Positions 54,474 through 64,000 of a stretch of 64,000 nt of DNA are shown here, in pieces (within the stretch, counting starts at the first letter, position 1; every line of letters starts with the position of its first letter). The notes beneath the pieces are model-generated. The model searched no databases, had not been told where the DNA came from, and saw only the letters and a list, made by a program, of their open reading frames with translations. The position numbers and the translations under genes were made by a program. The DNA comes from Leptidea sinapis (taxonomy: Eukaryota > Arthropoda > Insecta > Lepidoptera > Pieridae): assembly GCF_905404315.1 (NCBI RefSeq), contig NC_066301.1:6200001-6264000 (forward strand), written 5' to 3'.

Positions 54474-56870
54474 TTTTTTTTATGAAATAGGAGGACAAAC
54501 GAGCGTACGGGTCACCTGGTGTTAAGTGATCACCGCTGCCCACATTCTCTTGCAACACCAGAGGAATCACAAGAGCGTTGCCGGCCTTTAAGGAAGGTGT
54601 ACGCGCTTTTTTTGAAGGTACCCATGTCGTATTGTCCCGGAAACACCGCACAAGGAAGCTCATTCCATAGCTTTATAGTACGATGGAGAAAGCTCCTTGA
54701 AAACCGCACTGTGGAGGACCGCCACACATCCAGATGGTGGGGATGAAATCCTAACTTTTGGCGTGTCGTGCGAAGGTGGAATTCGGCGAATAAGGTTAAA
54801 CAGCTCTTCGGAACACTCCCAGTGATAAATGCGGTAGAAGACACACAATGAAGCGACGTCTCTACGCAACGCCAAGAGATCCAGCCGTTCACAGAGCACT
54901 GAGTCCCCGAAAATTCGAGCTGCTCTACGTTGCACGCGGTCAAATGGATCGAGCAGATACTGGGGTGCGCCAGACAAGAGATGACAGCAATACTCCATGT
55001 GTGGCCGGACCTGCGCTTTGTAGAGCGCTAGAATGTGGGCCGGCTTGAAGTATTGCCGTGCTCTATTGATGACGCCCAGCTTCTTCGAAGCCAATTTGGC
55101 TTTGCCCTCCAGATGGCCATGGAATTGGCAATCGCTCGAGATTTCGAGATCCAGTATTCCGATTCTCGAAGAGCGGTGATACGACAAATGGGGTTTTTAG
55201 TGGTAAACGCGCAAACTTGAGTCTTCTGGGGGTTAAATTGGACAAGGTTCAATTTACCCCATTCCGCGACCTTCTCGAGAGAGGACTCGATAAAAGATAC
55301 AAGTTTCTCCCGGCACTGGTCGACGATTTCCCGAGAGAGACCTGTATGGCCCGAGTATACGGCATCACCAGTGCTGTCGTCCAAGAAACAGCGTAGGAGA
55401 TAGCACACAGCCTTGGGGCACTCCAGCATTCACGGGCTTCGGGTTCGAGCAATATCCGTCGACAACGACCTGTATGCTACACCCAGTGAGGAAGCTGGAG
55501 GTCCACTTGCTCAAGCTCTCAGGAAGCCCAAATGATGGAAGTTTTGAGAGGAGCGCCTTGTGCCATACACGATCAAAGGCCTTCGCTATATCCAGGCTAA
55601 CTGCCAGGCCTTCCCCCTTACTTTCAATAGCCGCCGCCCATCTATGTGTTAGGTATACCAGAAGATCACCTGCTGACCGTCCATGGCGAAAGCCGTACTG
55701 TCGGTCGTTGATCAACTGGTGACCCTCTAGGTATACTAAAAGCCGGCGGCTAATTATGCTCTCCATGATTTTAGAGAGCAGGGAGGTGATAGCAATAGGC
55801 CTGTAGTTCGCCGGATTCGAACTGTCTCCTTTTTTTTGGATTGGATGGACAAGGGCTGACTTCCATGAGTCAGGGACTACGCCTTTGGAATAAGAGTGCC
55901 GGAATAAACGCGTTAGCACCGGCGTCAACTCAGGGCACACGTTCTTAGCACGATTGGAGAAATGCCATCCGGCCCGCTCGACTTCCTGACGTCCAACGAA
56001 AACAGAACTCCCCTAACAGTTTTCTGTCTGAACTGTACTTCAGGAATAGAGCTCTGACACCGCGGGATGGTCGGCGGTGTTTTTCCGTTGTCGTCAAGAG
56101 TCGAGTTGGAGGCGAAAAGAGCGCACAGGAACTCGGCTTTCTCTTTTGCCGTATGGGCCAGGGTGTCATTCCTCATGTGCAACGGCGGCATGGACGGCTG
56201 GTTGAAGTTACCAAGAGCAGCTTTCGACAACGACCAGAACTTGCGTGTTCCAGTCGGGTAACTGGAAAGCTGATCGCCAAGTTTGACGACGTGCTTCGAT
56301 TTCGCACGGGCGATTTGCCGCTTAAAAATCTGGAAGCACGGTTATATTTCCTCTTCAGAACGTTGCAGTTCGGATCCTTTGAGCCCAGCACCGCAACCCA
56401 AGTTCGATACGCCTGTTTTTGCAGTCAGATGCTGCTTTAACTGACGCATCGAACCAGGGCTGTGATCTGCCACCGATTGGTACTACAGAGCTTGGTATAA
56501 AAATATCCATGCCCTGCAGTATCACATCGGCTACTGCAACGGCGCAGGCACTAGGATCATCCGAAGGGAAACAAATCTTGCCCCAAGGGTAGGATGCAAA
56601 AAAGGAACGCATCCTATCCCAATCTGCTGACTTGTAGTGCCAAACGCGGCGGGTCGCTGGTGGTCTGCGACGTTGGAGTCGGATAGGCATGACACTCTTG
56701 ACCAGGCAATGGTCGGACGTTCCGAGAGGGGCGTCGACAATGACCTGGTAACCATCGGGATGTGTAGTCAGCAGAAGATCTAATAAGGACGGCATGTGGC
56801 TATCCACATCCGGGAGCCGCATTGGTGACTCAACCATTTGGGACAGACCATACGCCAATGCAAAATTATG
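54474..56870 (-). pseudogene. Jockey-like LINE, copy B, with 3' end
   Basis: Minus strand blocks: endonuclease end (TTHPDGYQVIVDAPLGTSDH), linker, RT (SSGPDGI, PIQKKGDSSNPANYRPIAIT, QYGFRHGRSAGDLLVYL, VSLDIAKAFDRVWHKALLSK, NAGVPQGCVLSPTLF). A deletion of about 63 bp near 55382 then removes the YADD box and leaves LDDSTGDA. The thumb and tail follow (QVRPHMEYCCHLLSGAPQYL, RRAARIFGD, LWNELPCAVFPGQYDMGTF). The ORF ends at 54530, and the 3' UTR finishes with CTCCTATTTCATA and an A-run at about 54474. Several frameshifts. It is more complete at the 3' end than copy A and truncated at about 56870. Confidence 0.87.
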
Positions 56871-57110
56871 GGATCGCCTCCGGTCCTCGACACTAACCTA
56901 TGCGAAACATAGCGGCACTAGGCCGTCACTTCACGCCGGTATTCTGTGCGAGTGTGGTAATTAACCCGGACGAGTCTGGCCTGATAGTGCTGACGTCATA
57001 AGACGGCAGCGTGACTTCCCCAATTCTAAAAAGCCCTTAGTCGCCTCTTACGACACCCATGGGCCTGGGAGTCCCCTATTCCTTTTACGCCCCGGGGAAA
57101 GTACAGGGCA
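56871..57110. repeat. GC-rich repeat fragment beside LINE copy B
   Basis: Contains GCGGCACTAGGCCGTCACTT and GTCGCCTCTTACGACACCCA. I recall this sequence type from lepidopteran repeats but cannot assign it. It may be an upstream part of the same LINE joined by deletion. Confidence 0.35.
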
Positions 57111-57274
57111 AAAACTGATCCCATGTTAAGATATCCAAAATTCTAAATTCCCATGTGTTTTTTGGATGTTGTTATCTCGTATCTCCAACGTTTATGGACC
57201 CATGTAATGAGTACAGAACTCTCTGAGTACTCTTTAAAAACAGAAAATGACTTATAGAATGTAGAGCCTGTATT

Positions 57275-57450
57275 ATATTAGTATTTTCTTTGATTAACGC
57301 GAGTGTTACACATTTAAATAAAACACTTTTAAAGGATTAAAACGCGTGTAATTGTAACTGTGTTTTTACATTAGATTTTTGCGTAATAGTTCCTTTTTTT
57401 ATTTTTATTTTAGTTAACCCGACGTTTCAAGACCTTTCCAGTTTTCATGG
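57275..57450. repeat. MITE relic (family of 27500-27835)
   Basis: Contains AAAGGATTAAAACGCGTGTA and TTTAGTTAACCCGACGTTTC then AAGACCTTTCCAG. One end only. Confidence 0.65.
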
Positions 57451-57874
57451 GTACTGCAGATTTTATTTAAATGTTCCTATAATATTATTTAAAAATGCAT
57501 TATTATTCGAAAATTTTACAAGAAAACTTAGTTATCTGGATTGTAACATGTGATAACTGGAGAAATAATCAATGTTATTATTTTCTGATACCCAATATTT
57601 GTTACGAATAAATAACGAAACAAATCTAAACAGATATCGAAACACTGCAAAGTTTTCCAATTCCAGAAAAGAATTCCTATTGTGTATATTTTATCTGAGA
57701 TTCAAATAAAATGAAAATTCTAGAAATTTTATTCTAAATTGGCTAACGGTTTATATATGAGAGTTTATCTTATTATTGTCATTCTTATTAATTTGGATTG
57801 AAGGATTTGCTTGGGAAGAAAAAAGATTTATTTTTAAAGACATAAAAGGCAAAAATTTTCTCAAAATTGATTCC
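57451..57874. other. AT-rich spacer, nothing recognised
   Basis: No gene or repeat motif identified. Confidence 0.4.
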
Positions 57875-58210
57875 TTTAGAATTCTTTTTGATGTCACTTT
57901 TAACACCACCAACACTCCGGAAACAGATAGCGCTCAGAGAGAGAAGAAGCGGCGCAAGAAACAGCAGCATAAATAAATTATGCGCGATTTTAAATTAAAT
58001 ATACAATATTGTACTGTCATTGTTGTTGCTATAAAATAATCATAATATAGTTCTAGGCTGTCCGATCACTTAGATATTCAGCTCTCTAATTTATTTATAG
58101 ATACTGCCTCAACAATAGCTGGGACTTTATTATAAAAGTGTATACATTTACCCCTAAACCTATTACTGGTGTCAAGTTTTATATCATTACATTTACGTTA
58201 AACTATGTAA
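57875..58210 (-). pseudogene. CR1-like LINE protein end and 3' UTR
   Basis: Minus strand: NRFRGKCIHFYNKVPAIVEA and VSINKLE (about 58160-58085), the usual CR1 C-terminus, followed by degraded coding and then the 3'-UTR repeat with GCGCCGCTTCTTCTCTCTCT (to about 57880). It links the UTR repeat at 49313-49540 to a LINE. Confidence 0.6.
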
Positions 58211-59130
58211 TACTAACAGCAGCCGAACTGTATGTGCAGTGTCTGTCGTTACCACCTCGGTTCTACCTCATAAAAGGAGCGCTCTTGGACGATGGTAATA
58301 ATTGTTGTTGTTTCATTTATTTAAATCCCGTGTGATTCAGACACGTGACAAAATTCACTCTCAGTTTCAAAGTTCACAAGTCGGACAAAGTGAATGAGCA
58401 TTTTCTATATATATATAGCACGCTTTGATCCCTGTTGCTGCGACGTGACTGAGGTCTTATTGTAAGTGTAACTTGTTCTTCATTTGTATTTTTATGTCAT
58501 AAAAAGACATATTTTTGTGCACAAATTAACATTTTCATTTTAGTAACTAGGTATGTATTTATGATTTTTTTTTGCCTTAATTGGTATTCGTAAATCGACG
58601 TTAATAAATCATCATATTTGAGAATATATAAAAATATATTCTCTACATACATAATGAACATATCATATTTATATAATAAGATGGGTGATTTTTTAATGTA
58701 TTTAGATAAGTTTTGATTTGTAAATTCATCATAATTCAGTATATATATTGAAAGTCAAAAACTCCCACCCATTTTAAAAATAATGCCTCAGACCTGAGAA
58801 GAACTAGAATTACGAAATCGATCAAATAACACACACCATGGAAGGCATAAATAGTAGCAACAGGTGTATTGATGTTAATTGTGTATTCATATAAAGTAAA
58901 AAGCGGTCACATGCGAGTCAGACTCGCTCATGAAGGGTTCCGTAGCTGCAACTAACATAATATAAAAGTTATATAGAAATGAAAATGATGTTAAATTATT
59001 TAAATGGAAAAGGCAAAAAAACTTTGCTCAAAATCATGCAGAGCAAATGAGCGCTCATCATTTATACGTATTAATAAAAACTACTGACTAAATCTCGTTC
59101 AAACCAATTTTCGGTGGAAGTTTGCATAGT

Positions 59131-60806
59131 GCTGGAAGAATTATTTTGAGAACTTATACGAGAAAGATGTAAGTGAAAAAGAGCAGGAAGAGATAATAGA
59201 TATGTTTGTGGACCCGAGTGATGAAATAGGTTTGGATGAAATTATGAAAGCGTTAAGAGGTATGAGGTCGGGAAAGTCTGCTGGGTATGATCGAGTGACG
59301 ACTGAAATGTTGAAGGCTGGCGATGGACTAATAGTGAGCCTGCTGCATCGCCTTTTTAATTTATGTTGGAAACAGGGCCAAGTTCCAGACGATTGGACGA
59401 AGGCAGTGATTGTCCCAATTTATAAAGGCAAAGGCTCGCAGCAGGAATGTCAAAATTATCGCGGGATCAGCCTTCTTAGTGTTGTTGGAAAAGTGTATGC
59501 CAGAATATTGATTGAAAGAGTAATGAATGTGACTAATGACAAGGTATGGGATGTGCAAGCGGGATTTCGGAAGGGAATGGGATGTACGGATCAAGTCTTT
59601 TCCTTACGCTGCATCACTGAAAAATGTCTGGAAAAAAACCAGAAAGTATATTGCGCGTTCATAGACTTGGAAAAGGCATATGATAGGGTGAATAGAAAGG
59701 AATTATGGAAGGTCTTATCTATGTATGGGGTGGACAATTTTCTGATAAGGGCTCTGAAATCTCTGTACAGGGATTCTCAAGCCTGTGTTCGTGTTAATGG
59801 TGCCTATATGGGCTGGTTTGATATCTCCAAAGGTGTCAGACAGGGTTGTGTAGCGTCGCCTTGGTTGTTCAACCTATTCATGGATAGATGCATGAATGAT
59901 GTGAGAGAAATGCAATGTGGAATCAATATGGAAGGGTTGTGTGTTAAGTGCCTCTTGTACGCCGATGATCAAGTCATTTTTTCATCATCGGTAAATGAGT
60001 TGCAACAAATGATTGACTGTTTGAACGGGAGCTTTAAAGAGAGAGGTTTGAAAGTAAATGCAAGAAAGACGAAAGTGATGGTATTTGAGAAGGATGAAAG
60101 GTTGACTGAGTGTACTATCACGATTGAAGATGAAAGGGTAGAACAAGTTACAGAATTCGTATACTTGGGTAGCATGTTTACAAGAGACGGAAGATATGAA
60201 GGTGATATTGAAAGGAGAGTGACTGCGGGAAATTGTGTGAATGGAGCGCTGCATGCCTTTATAAACGGTAAGACTGTGCCAATAGAAGCGCGAATGGCTG
60301 TACATAATGGAGTGCTTGTCGCCACGTTAATGTATGGAAGTGAGAGTTGGGTATGGCAGAAGAAGCATAAAAGCAGAATTAACGCAGTTGAGATGCGATC
60401 ACTGCGTAGTATGTGTGGGGTAAGACTGACTGATAGAATTCCGAATGCGGTAATACGAGCGCGCTGTGGTTTGAAAGAGGATGTTGTGACAAGGACTGAA
60501 AAAGGAATGCTTAAATGGTTTGGACACGTGGAGCGAATGAGTGAAGAAAGAATGACGCATCAAATATATAAGGCAAGTGTGTGTGGGCAAGCCGGTCGCG
60601 GGAGACCTCGTAGAACATTCGTCGATGAAATTGGGGACGTTTTGAGAAAAGGAGAGGTCCGAAGCACCCGCAACCGGCGAGCATGTATGAAAAGAGTAAT
60701 GAATGTAGAGGAAGCGCGTGAGGTTTGTAAGGATAGAAGCAAATGGCATTCTATTGTCTCTGCCTACCCCAAGGAACAAGGCGTGAGTATGTGTGTGTGT
60801 GTGTGT
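59131..60806 (+). mobile_element. 5'-truncated LINE with (GT)n 3' end and 11-bp target duplication
   Basis: Precisely delimited by GTTTGCATAGT (59120-59130) and GTTTGCATGGT (60807-60817). It begins inside the RT-containing ORF and ends in a (TG)n microsatellite with no poly(A). Microsatellite-like 3' ends are known in some LINE clades such as RTE. The long intact frame suggests a fairly young insertion. Confidence 0.85.
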
Positions 60807-60845
60807 GTTTGCATGGTAATGTACATTATCATATATTTTTTTTAG
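59133..60845 (+). CDS. LINE reverse transcriptase, long intact partial ORF
   Basis: Open from the 5' junction, with the first ATG at 59202. RT motifs in order: RGMRSGKSAGYDRVTTEMLK, WTKAVIVPIYKGKGSQQECQ, NYRGISLLSVVGKVYARILI, QAGFRKGMGCTDQ, AFIDLEKAYDRVNRKELWKV, GVRQGCVASPWLFNLFMD and LLYADDQVIFSS, with the catalytic Asp pair intact. The thumb and C-terminus follow (WFGHVERMSEERMTHQIYKA, GRPRRTFVDEIGDVL). The endonuclease is missing through 5' truncation. The last residues (CVCVCVC and beyond) are encoded by the (GT)n tail and by the host repeat, so the true C-terminus is uncertain. Clade not settled: RTE- or CR1-related by resemblance. Confidence 0.87.
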   Translation, partial: WKNYFENLYEKDVSEKEQEEIIDMFVDPSDEIGLDEIMKALRGMRSGKSAGYDRVTTEMLKAGDGLIVSLLHRLFNLCWKQGQVPDDWTKAVIVPIYKGKGSQQECQNYRGISLLSVVGKVYARILIERVMNVTNDKVWDVQAGFRKGMGCTDQVFSLRCITEKCLEKNQKVYCAFIDLEKAYDRVNRKELWKVLSMYGVDNFLIRALKSLYRDSQACVRVNGAYMGWFDISKGVRQGCVASPWLFNLFMDRCMNDVREMQCGINMEGLCVKCLLYADDQVIFSSSVNELQQMIDCLNGSFKERGLKVNARKTKVMVFEKDERLTECTITIEDERVEQVTEFVYLGSMFTRDGRYEGDIERRVTAGNCVNGALHAFINGKTVPIEARMAVHNGVLVATLMYGSESWVWQKKHKSRINAVEMRSLRSMCGVRLTDRIPNAVIRARCGLKEDVVTRTEKGMLKWFGHVERMSEERMTHQIYKASVCGQAGRGRPRRTFVDEIGDVLRKGEVRSTRNRRACMKRVMNVEEAREVCKDRSKWHSIVSAYPKEQGVSMCVCVCVCMVMYIIIYFF

Positions 60846-61377
60846 TTTTATCATTGTGTTATTTTAGAAGTTACAGGTGACACACATTTTACCGCTTTGG
60901 AAGTGTGTCTCGCGCAAACTATTCAGTTTAGAAGAAAAATTATATAAGAAACCTCAATATCATTTTTGAATACCTATTTTTCCATACCCCACACGTATAG
61001 GTTTGATGAAAAAAAGTTTTTATTTTCCGTTTTTTGCCATTTAGCTACGGAACCCTAAAAACATGCCAAAATACGAAATATCGAATTGAGAACTTCCTCA
61101 TTTCTTCCTCCGTTTTTGGACTCGCTTGAAAAAACTGAAAAAGACACAAATCAAAAAGAAAAAGGACTAATTTCGAGAGATTGCTTGTTAAAATGGAAAA
61201 TACGATCTAAAAATTCTTAGCTTACAAAAATGAGTTTCTAGAAAAACTGAAAAAACACTCTTAACCATTAAAGATTTTTAAATATCATAGGTTTATTCCA
61301 TGTTAAATTCTTTTTAATTACAGTCAGCTTCTGGACTTTATATTGCTGTATAGCCAGTCACCACCCACCAGTCATCA

Positions 61378-61680
61378 CCAGTGGGAGGCTCATATACTCA
61401 GGATGCCGGCTAGATTATGGGTACACCACAATGGCGCCTTTTTCTGGCGTGAAGAAAAACATTATTGTGTTTCGGTCTGAAGGGCGCCGTAGCTGGTGAT
61501 ATTACTGGGCAAATGAGACTTAACATCTTATATCTCAATGTGACGAGCGCAATTTTAGTGTCGTTAAAATTTTTTGAGATTTTTTCAAGAATCCTAACAG
61601 CCACTTCATTGTAATGGGCAGGGCGTATCAATTACTATCAGCTGTACGTCCTGATCGTCTTGTCCCTTATTTTTATAATA
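61378..61680 (+). mobile_element. SINE-like repeat, copy 14
   Basis: From CCAGTGGGAGGCTCATATAC to CCCTTATTTTTATAATA. Diverged from the others, with about 15 bp lost near 61452 and no A-run left. Confidence 0.87.
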
Positions 61681-62814
61681 TATATAACACGTGTATCCAG
61701 AATAGTTTGTTTCTAAGCTATAAAGCTTTCATAAACTCTCAGTCTATTTTAATAAAACTTCCAAGAAACATGAAACTTTAAAATCAACAATATCTTCTAC
61801 TTTCTGCTAGAGTACTAACGTTTTACAACGTTTTCGATCTTTTATTTATCATGACACTATTTGAAAACAGACTTAAATACATCACGTAGGTATTCAATGT
61901 TCGTTGCATCAACGCCAAAGCGATGAACGTCTCTCCTACATTCCACGAGTCGAGGAAACTACTTTACTTTGCATATCAACGAGGATCCACTCCCGTGCAC
62001 TCAACCGTCTCTGAGATTTCACTTCTGTATAATTTTACAATAGAAGTTACTAAGAAGGTTTGAAATTTTTAAGGTTGACATTTAACATGCTCTACCTAAT
62101 TCTGTAACCAATCTATAAGCCATCTAATATTATGTATATTGTTTAAAAACCTAAAGAAATACGTTTGATTTCAAATTTAGAACTCGTTTATAACGTTAGA
62201 ATCTCGAACATTTACAGCCATTTCAGAATTGCAGTGACTATCTTGCACAAAATTGTATGGGGCCGTCAGACGCTTCAAAATCTACGTATCATTCGTATGT
62301 CCGTGTATCGCACTATCGATTGGTTGGATTGGACAACACATCTTCTGTCAAAGACTTTAAAAGTTGGGGGTGGCCGCTTGCAATTAGAACTAAAAAGGTT
62401 GTTATTACTGCTAAGGTGACACGTAAGTCAGGGACGTGCATTACTTTTCTAGCAAGGTAGGCACTATTGAAACAAGTACGTATGCTTACAATAAAATATT
62501 TAGGTATTTTACACACATCGCGAAGAGGTTGACGTCGTGATGTAGGTACTCTGATTTACTCTCGATACGTCAATTTTGTGGTTTTAAAAGTAAGTAAAGT
62601 AAAACTAACTGGGTGTGAGTTAAGTAGAAATTTGATTATACAATAACGGAACTAAATAAACTTTAATACAAGTGGTATATTATATTAATTTAGGTTTTTA
62701 TCAATATATGGAATGGACGCCCCTGCACTAAGTACCAGGGACCATGACCTAGTGGGGAGGAGGCGGCACTCCACGCGATCGCACAATATGAGACTACAAT
62801 AAATAAATATATTA
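61681..62814. other. Spacer, nothing firmly recognised
   Basis: The part at 62165-62440 is less AT-rich, and I vaguely recall similar lepidopteran repeat DNA, but it has no definable ends or coding motif. Confidence 0.4.
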
Positions 62815-63336
62815 TGTAGACACATAGACTCTAACCTAAAATGGCATACAAAAATAGAAGCGTTAAAAGTGAGGCTGCGGAAATTAATATACATATTTAA
62901 GACGTTACGACACTTGACTGATCCCAATACGGTGAAAACTGTATACCTTGCCTTATGCCAATCACTTTTGACCTATTGTATCCCTGTTTGGGGTGGAGCC
63001 CGCGTAACTATTATGTTAAGTCTGGAAAGAGCTCAAAGAGCTATTCTAAAGATAATGCTTTATAAACCTATCCGATACTCTACCAACCTCCTTTACTCAG
63101 AATGCCAAGTCTTAACGGTCCGGCAACTATATATTCTTCGGAGTGTATTAAGAAAACATGCAACCCTACCCCTCAACGTGACTGTTCTTGAACGACGCCG
63201 CACCCAAATATGTCCCATAATAAATTGTAAAACGGCCTTCGCAAAACGTCAATATGATGCTCTCTCCTCTAAGCTTTACAATAAGATTCATGAGAAGACT
63301 TTTATCTACACACTACACTACACAATTTTGAGGTAA
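62815..63336 (+). pseudogene. LINE RT C-terminal fragment
   Basis: The plus strand reads NLKWHTKIEALKVRLRKLIY, LRHLTDPNTVKTVYLALCQS, LLTYCIPVWGGARVTIMLSL, ERAQRAILKIML, RQLYILRSVLRK, the RT thumb and tail of a jockey/CR1-like element. The catalytic part is absent. A (CA)n run follows at 63416. It is open to the stop at 63336 but lacks a true start. Confidence 0.75.
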
Positions 63337-63412
63337 AAAAGAAAACCACCACTTATCTTAAACAATTATCATATTCAGAAACGGAAAGTCTACTGTAACC
63401 TACTCACTAAGA

Positions 63413-63415
<3 letters not shown>

Positions 63416-63456
<41 letters not shown>
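63416..63456 (+). repeat. (AC)n microsatellite
   Basis: About 20 AC units. Confidence 0.95.
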
Positions 63457-63460
<4 letters not shown>

Positions 63461-63523
63461 TTCACATTTAATTTTTATTTTTTAAATTTGTTTCGTTTGT
63501 CATTGTCATTTGTCGAGGAATCA

Positions 63524-63563
63524 CTGACCCCGAAGATACAGTTTTAACTAGTTTCGGGGTCAG
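63524..63563. repeat. Hairpin with perfect 11-bp stem
   Basis: CTGACCCCGAA (63524-63534) and TTCGGGGTCAG (63553-63563), loop of 18 nt. It lies about 70 bp after the (AC)n run. Confidence 0.8.
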
Positions 63564-63664
63564 AGGTCTTTTAATATCACTGCAAAACCAAATTTTCAAT
63601 GTTCAATGTATTGTTATTGTTGTATTGTTTTAGTTAGTTTTTACATTACATCAAAATTAGGGCA

Positions 63665-63850
63665 TATAGTTCGGGAATGGCGACCACGTACCGGAATTCG
63701 TGTGGTAGGACCCCACAATATGGACCGACGATCTGGCCAAGATCACCGAAATACGTTGGACGAGAGCATCGCAGGATCGATCGTCGTGGAGATCTTTGGG
63801 GGAGGCCTCTGTCCAGCAGTGGACGTCTTCCGCCCAATTCTGATGATAAT
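63665..63850 (+). repeat. LINE 3'-tail fragment with GAT end
   Basis: Contains GAATGGCGACCACGTACCGG, CGATCTGGCCAAGATCACCG and AGATCTTTGGGGGAGGCCTC, ending TGATGATAATGATATC. Same family as 30490-31032. Confidence 0.8.
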
Positions 63851-64000
63851 GATATCAAAATAAATGCATTTTTTTTTGTTACAGAATTTGTGGCCATACC
63901 TACTAGAAATTTTATGACAGATTGAGAGTAGCATATTTTAATAGATCATAAATATTTTATTGTAAGATAGAATTATGAGCTAACAATAAAGCGACGTCTC
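63851..64000. other. AT-rich end of window
   Basis: Nothing recognised. Confidence 0.4.

Larger units (their letters stand above)
58905..61060. repeat. Older dispersed repeat interrupted by a LINE
   Basis: Left piece 58905-59130 (GCGAGTCAGACTCGCTCATG, GGGTTCCGTAGC) and right piece 60807-61060 (CTCGCGCAAACTATTCAGTT, TTTAGCTACGGAACCCTAAA) belong together. The GTTTGCATRGT target is present on both sides of the LINE. Class unknown. The ends GGGTTCCGTAGC and GCTACGGAACCC are inverted. Confidence 0.7.

Noticed and set aside
60790..60845. CVCVCVC-rich C-terminus as a real cysteine domain
   Set aside because: It is encoded by the (GT)n tail and host repeat beyond the target duplication boundary.
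63416..63456. Tandem repeats as a CRISPR-like array
   Set aside because: Plain dinucleotide microsatellite; no spacers. No CRISPR or prokaryotic feature is seen anywhere in the window.

Overview
The window looks like insect DNA, most probably from a moth or butterfly. It has short tracts of the insect telomere repeat (CCTAA)n/(TTAGG)n, R1-clade LINEs placed in those tracts in the manner known for TRAS and SART of Bombyx, AT-rich spacer DNA, and several repeat families that I recall as common in Lepidoptera. The organism call is inference. I find no convincing complete host gene. Almost everything recognisable is mobile DNA, at different stages of decay and often nested.

Region by region. 1-14030 is a telomere-type retroelement cluster. 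It holds a truncated reverse transcriptase (RT) fragment (1-385, minus), a GC-rich LINE on the minus strand with a poly(A) tail (387-4838, SART-like polarity), a 51-bp telomeric tract (4839-4889), a plus-strand LINE with ORF1 and ORF2 (4890-9902, TRAS-like polarity), a second telomeric tract (9903-9930), and a second member of the plus-strand family with a long leader and a broken ORF2 (9931 to about 14020). 14057-33000 carries a decayed Tc1-type transposon, a piggyBac-like remnant, a jockey-like LINE copy, LINE 3' tails, SINE-like copies and small inverted-repeat elements. 33000-45300 holds a THAP-containing MITE with an 8-bp target duplication, a foldback element, and a PIF/Harbinger transposon (40605-43879) with TAA target duplication, a DDE transposase and an antisense MADF-type protein. 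That transposon is flanked by two copies of a segment of about 0.9 kb and by a second, inverted, internally deleted Harbinger copy. 45300-64000 holds Helitron-like repeats, tRNA-derived SINE pieces, a second jockey-like LINE copy, a LINE with a long open RT frame (59131-60806) inserted into an older repeat with an 11-bp target duplication, and more LINE tails.

How the parts work together. ORF1 proteins of the R1-type elements would bind RNA through zinc knuckles, and ORF2 would nick the telomeric target and prime reverse transcription. In both larger elements part of the RT is deleted, so they look non-autonomous. A SINE-like family with 14 copies in the window shares about 60 nt of 3' tail with the jockey-like LINE, which suggests that the LINE machinery mobilised the SINE. 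Coordinates of repeat edges are by eye and may be off by several bases; protein families were assigned from motifs, without database searches.
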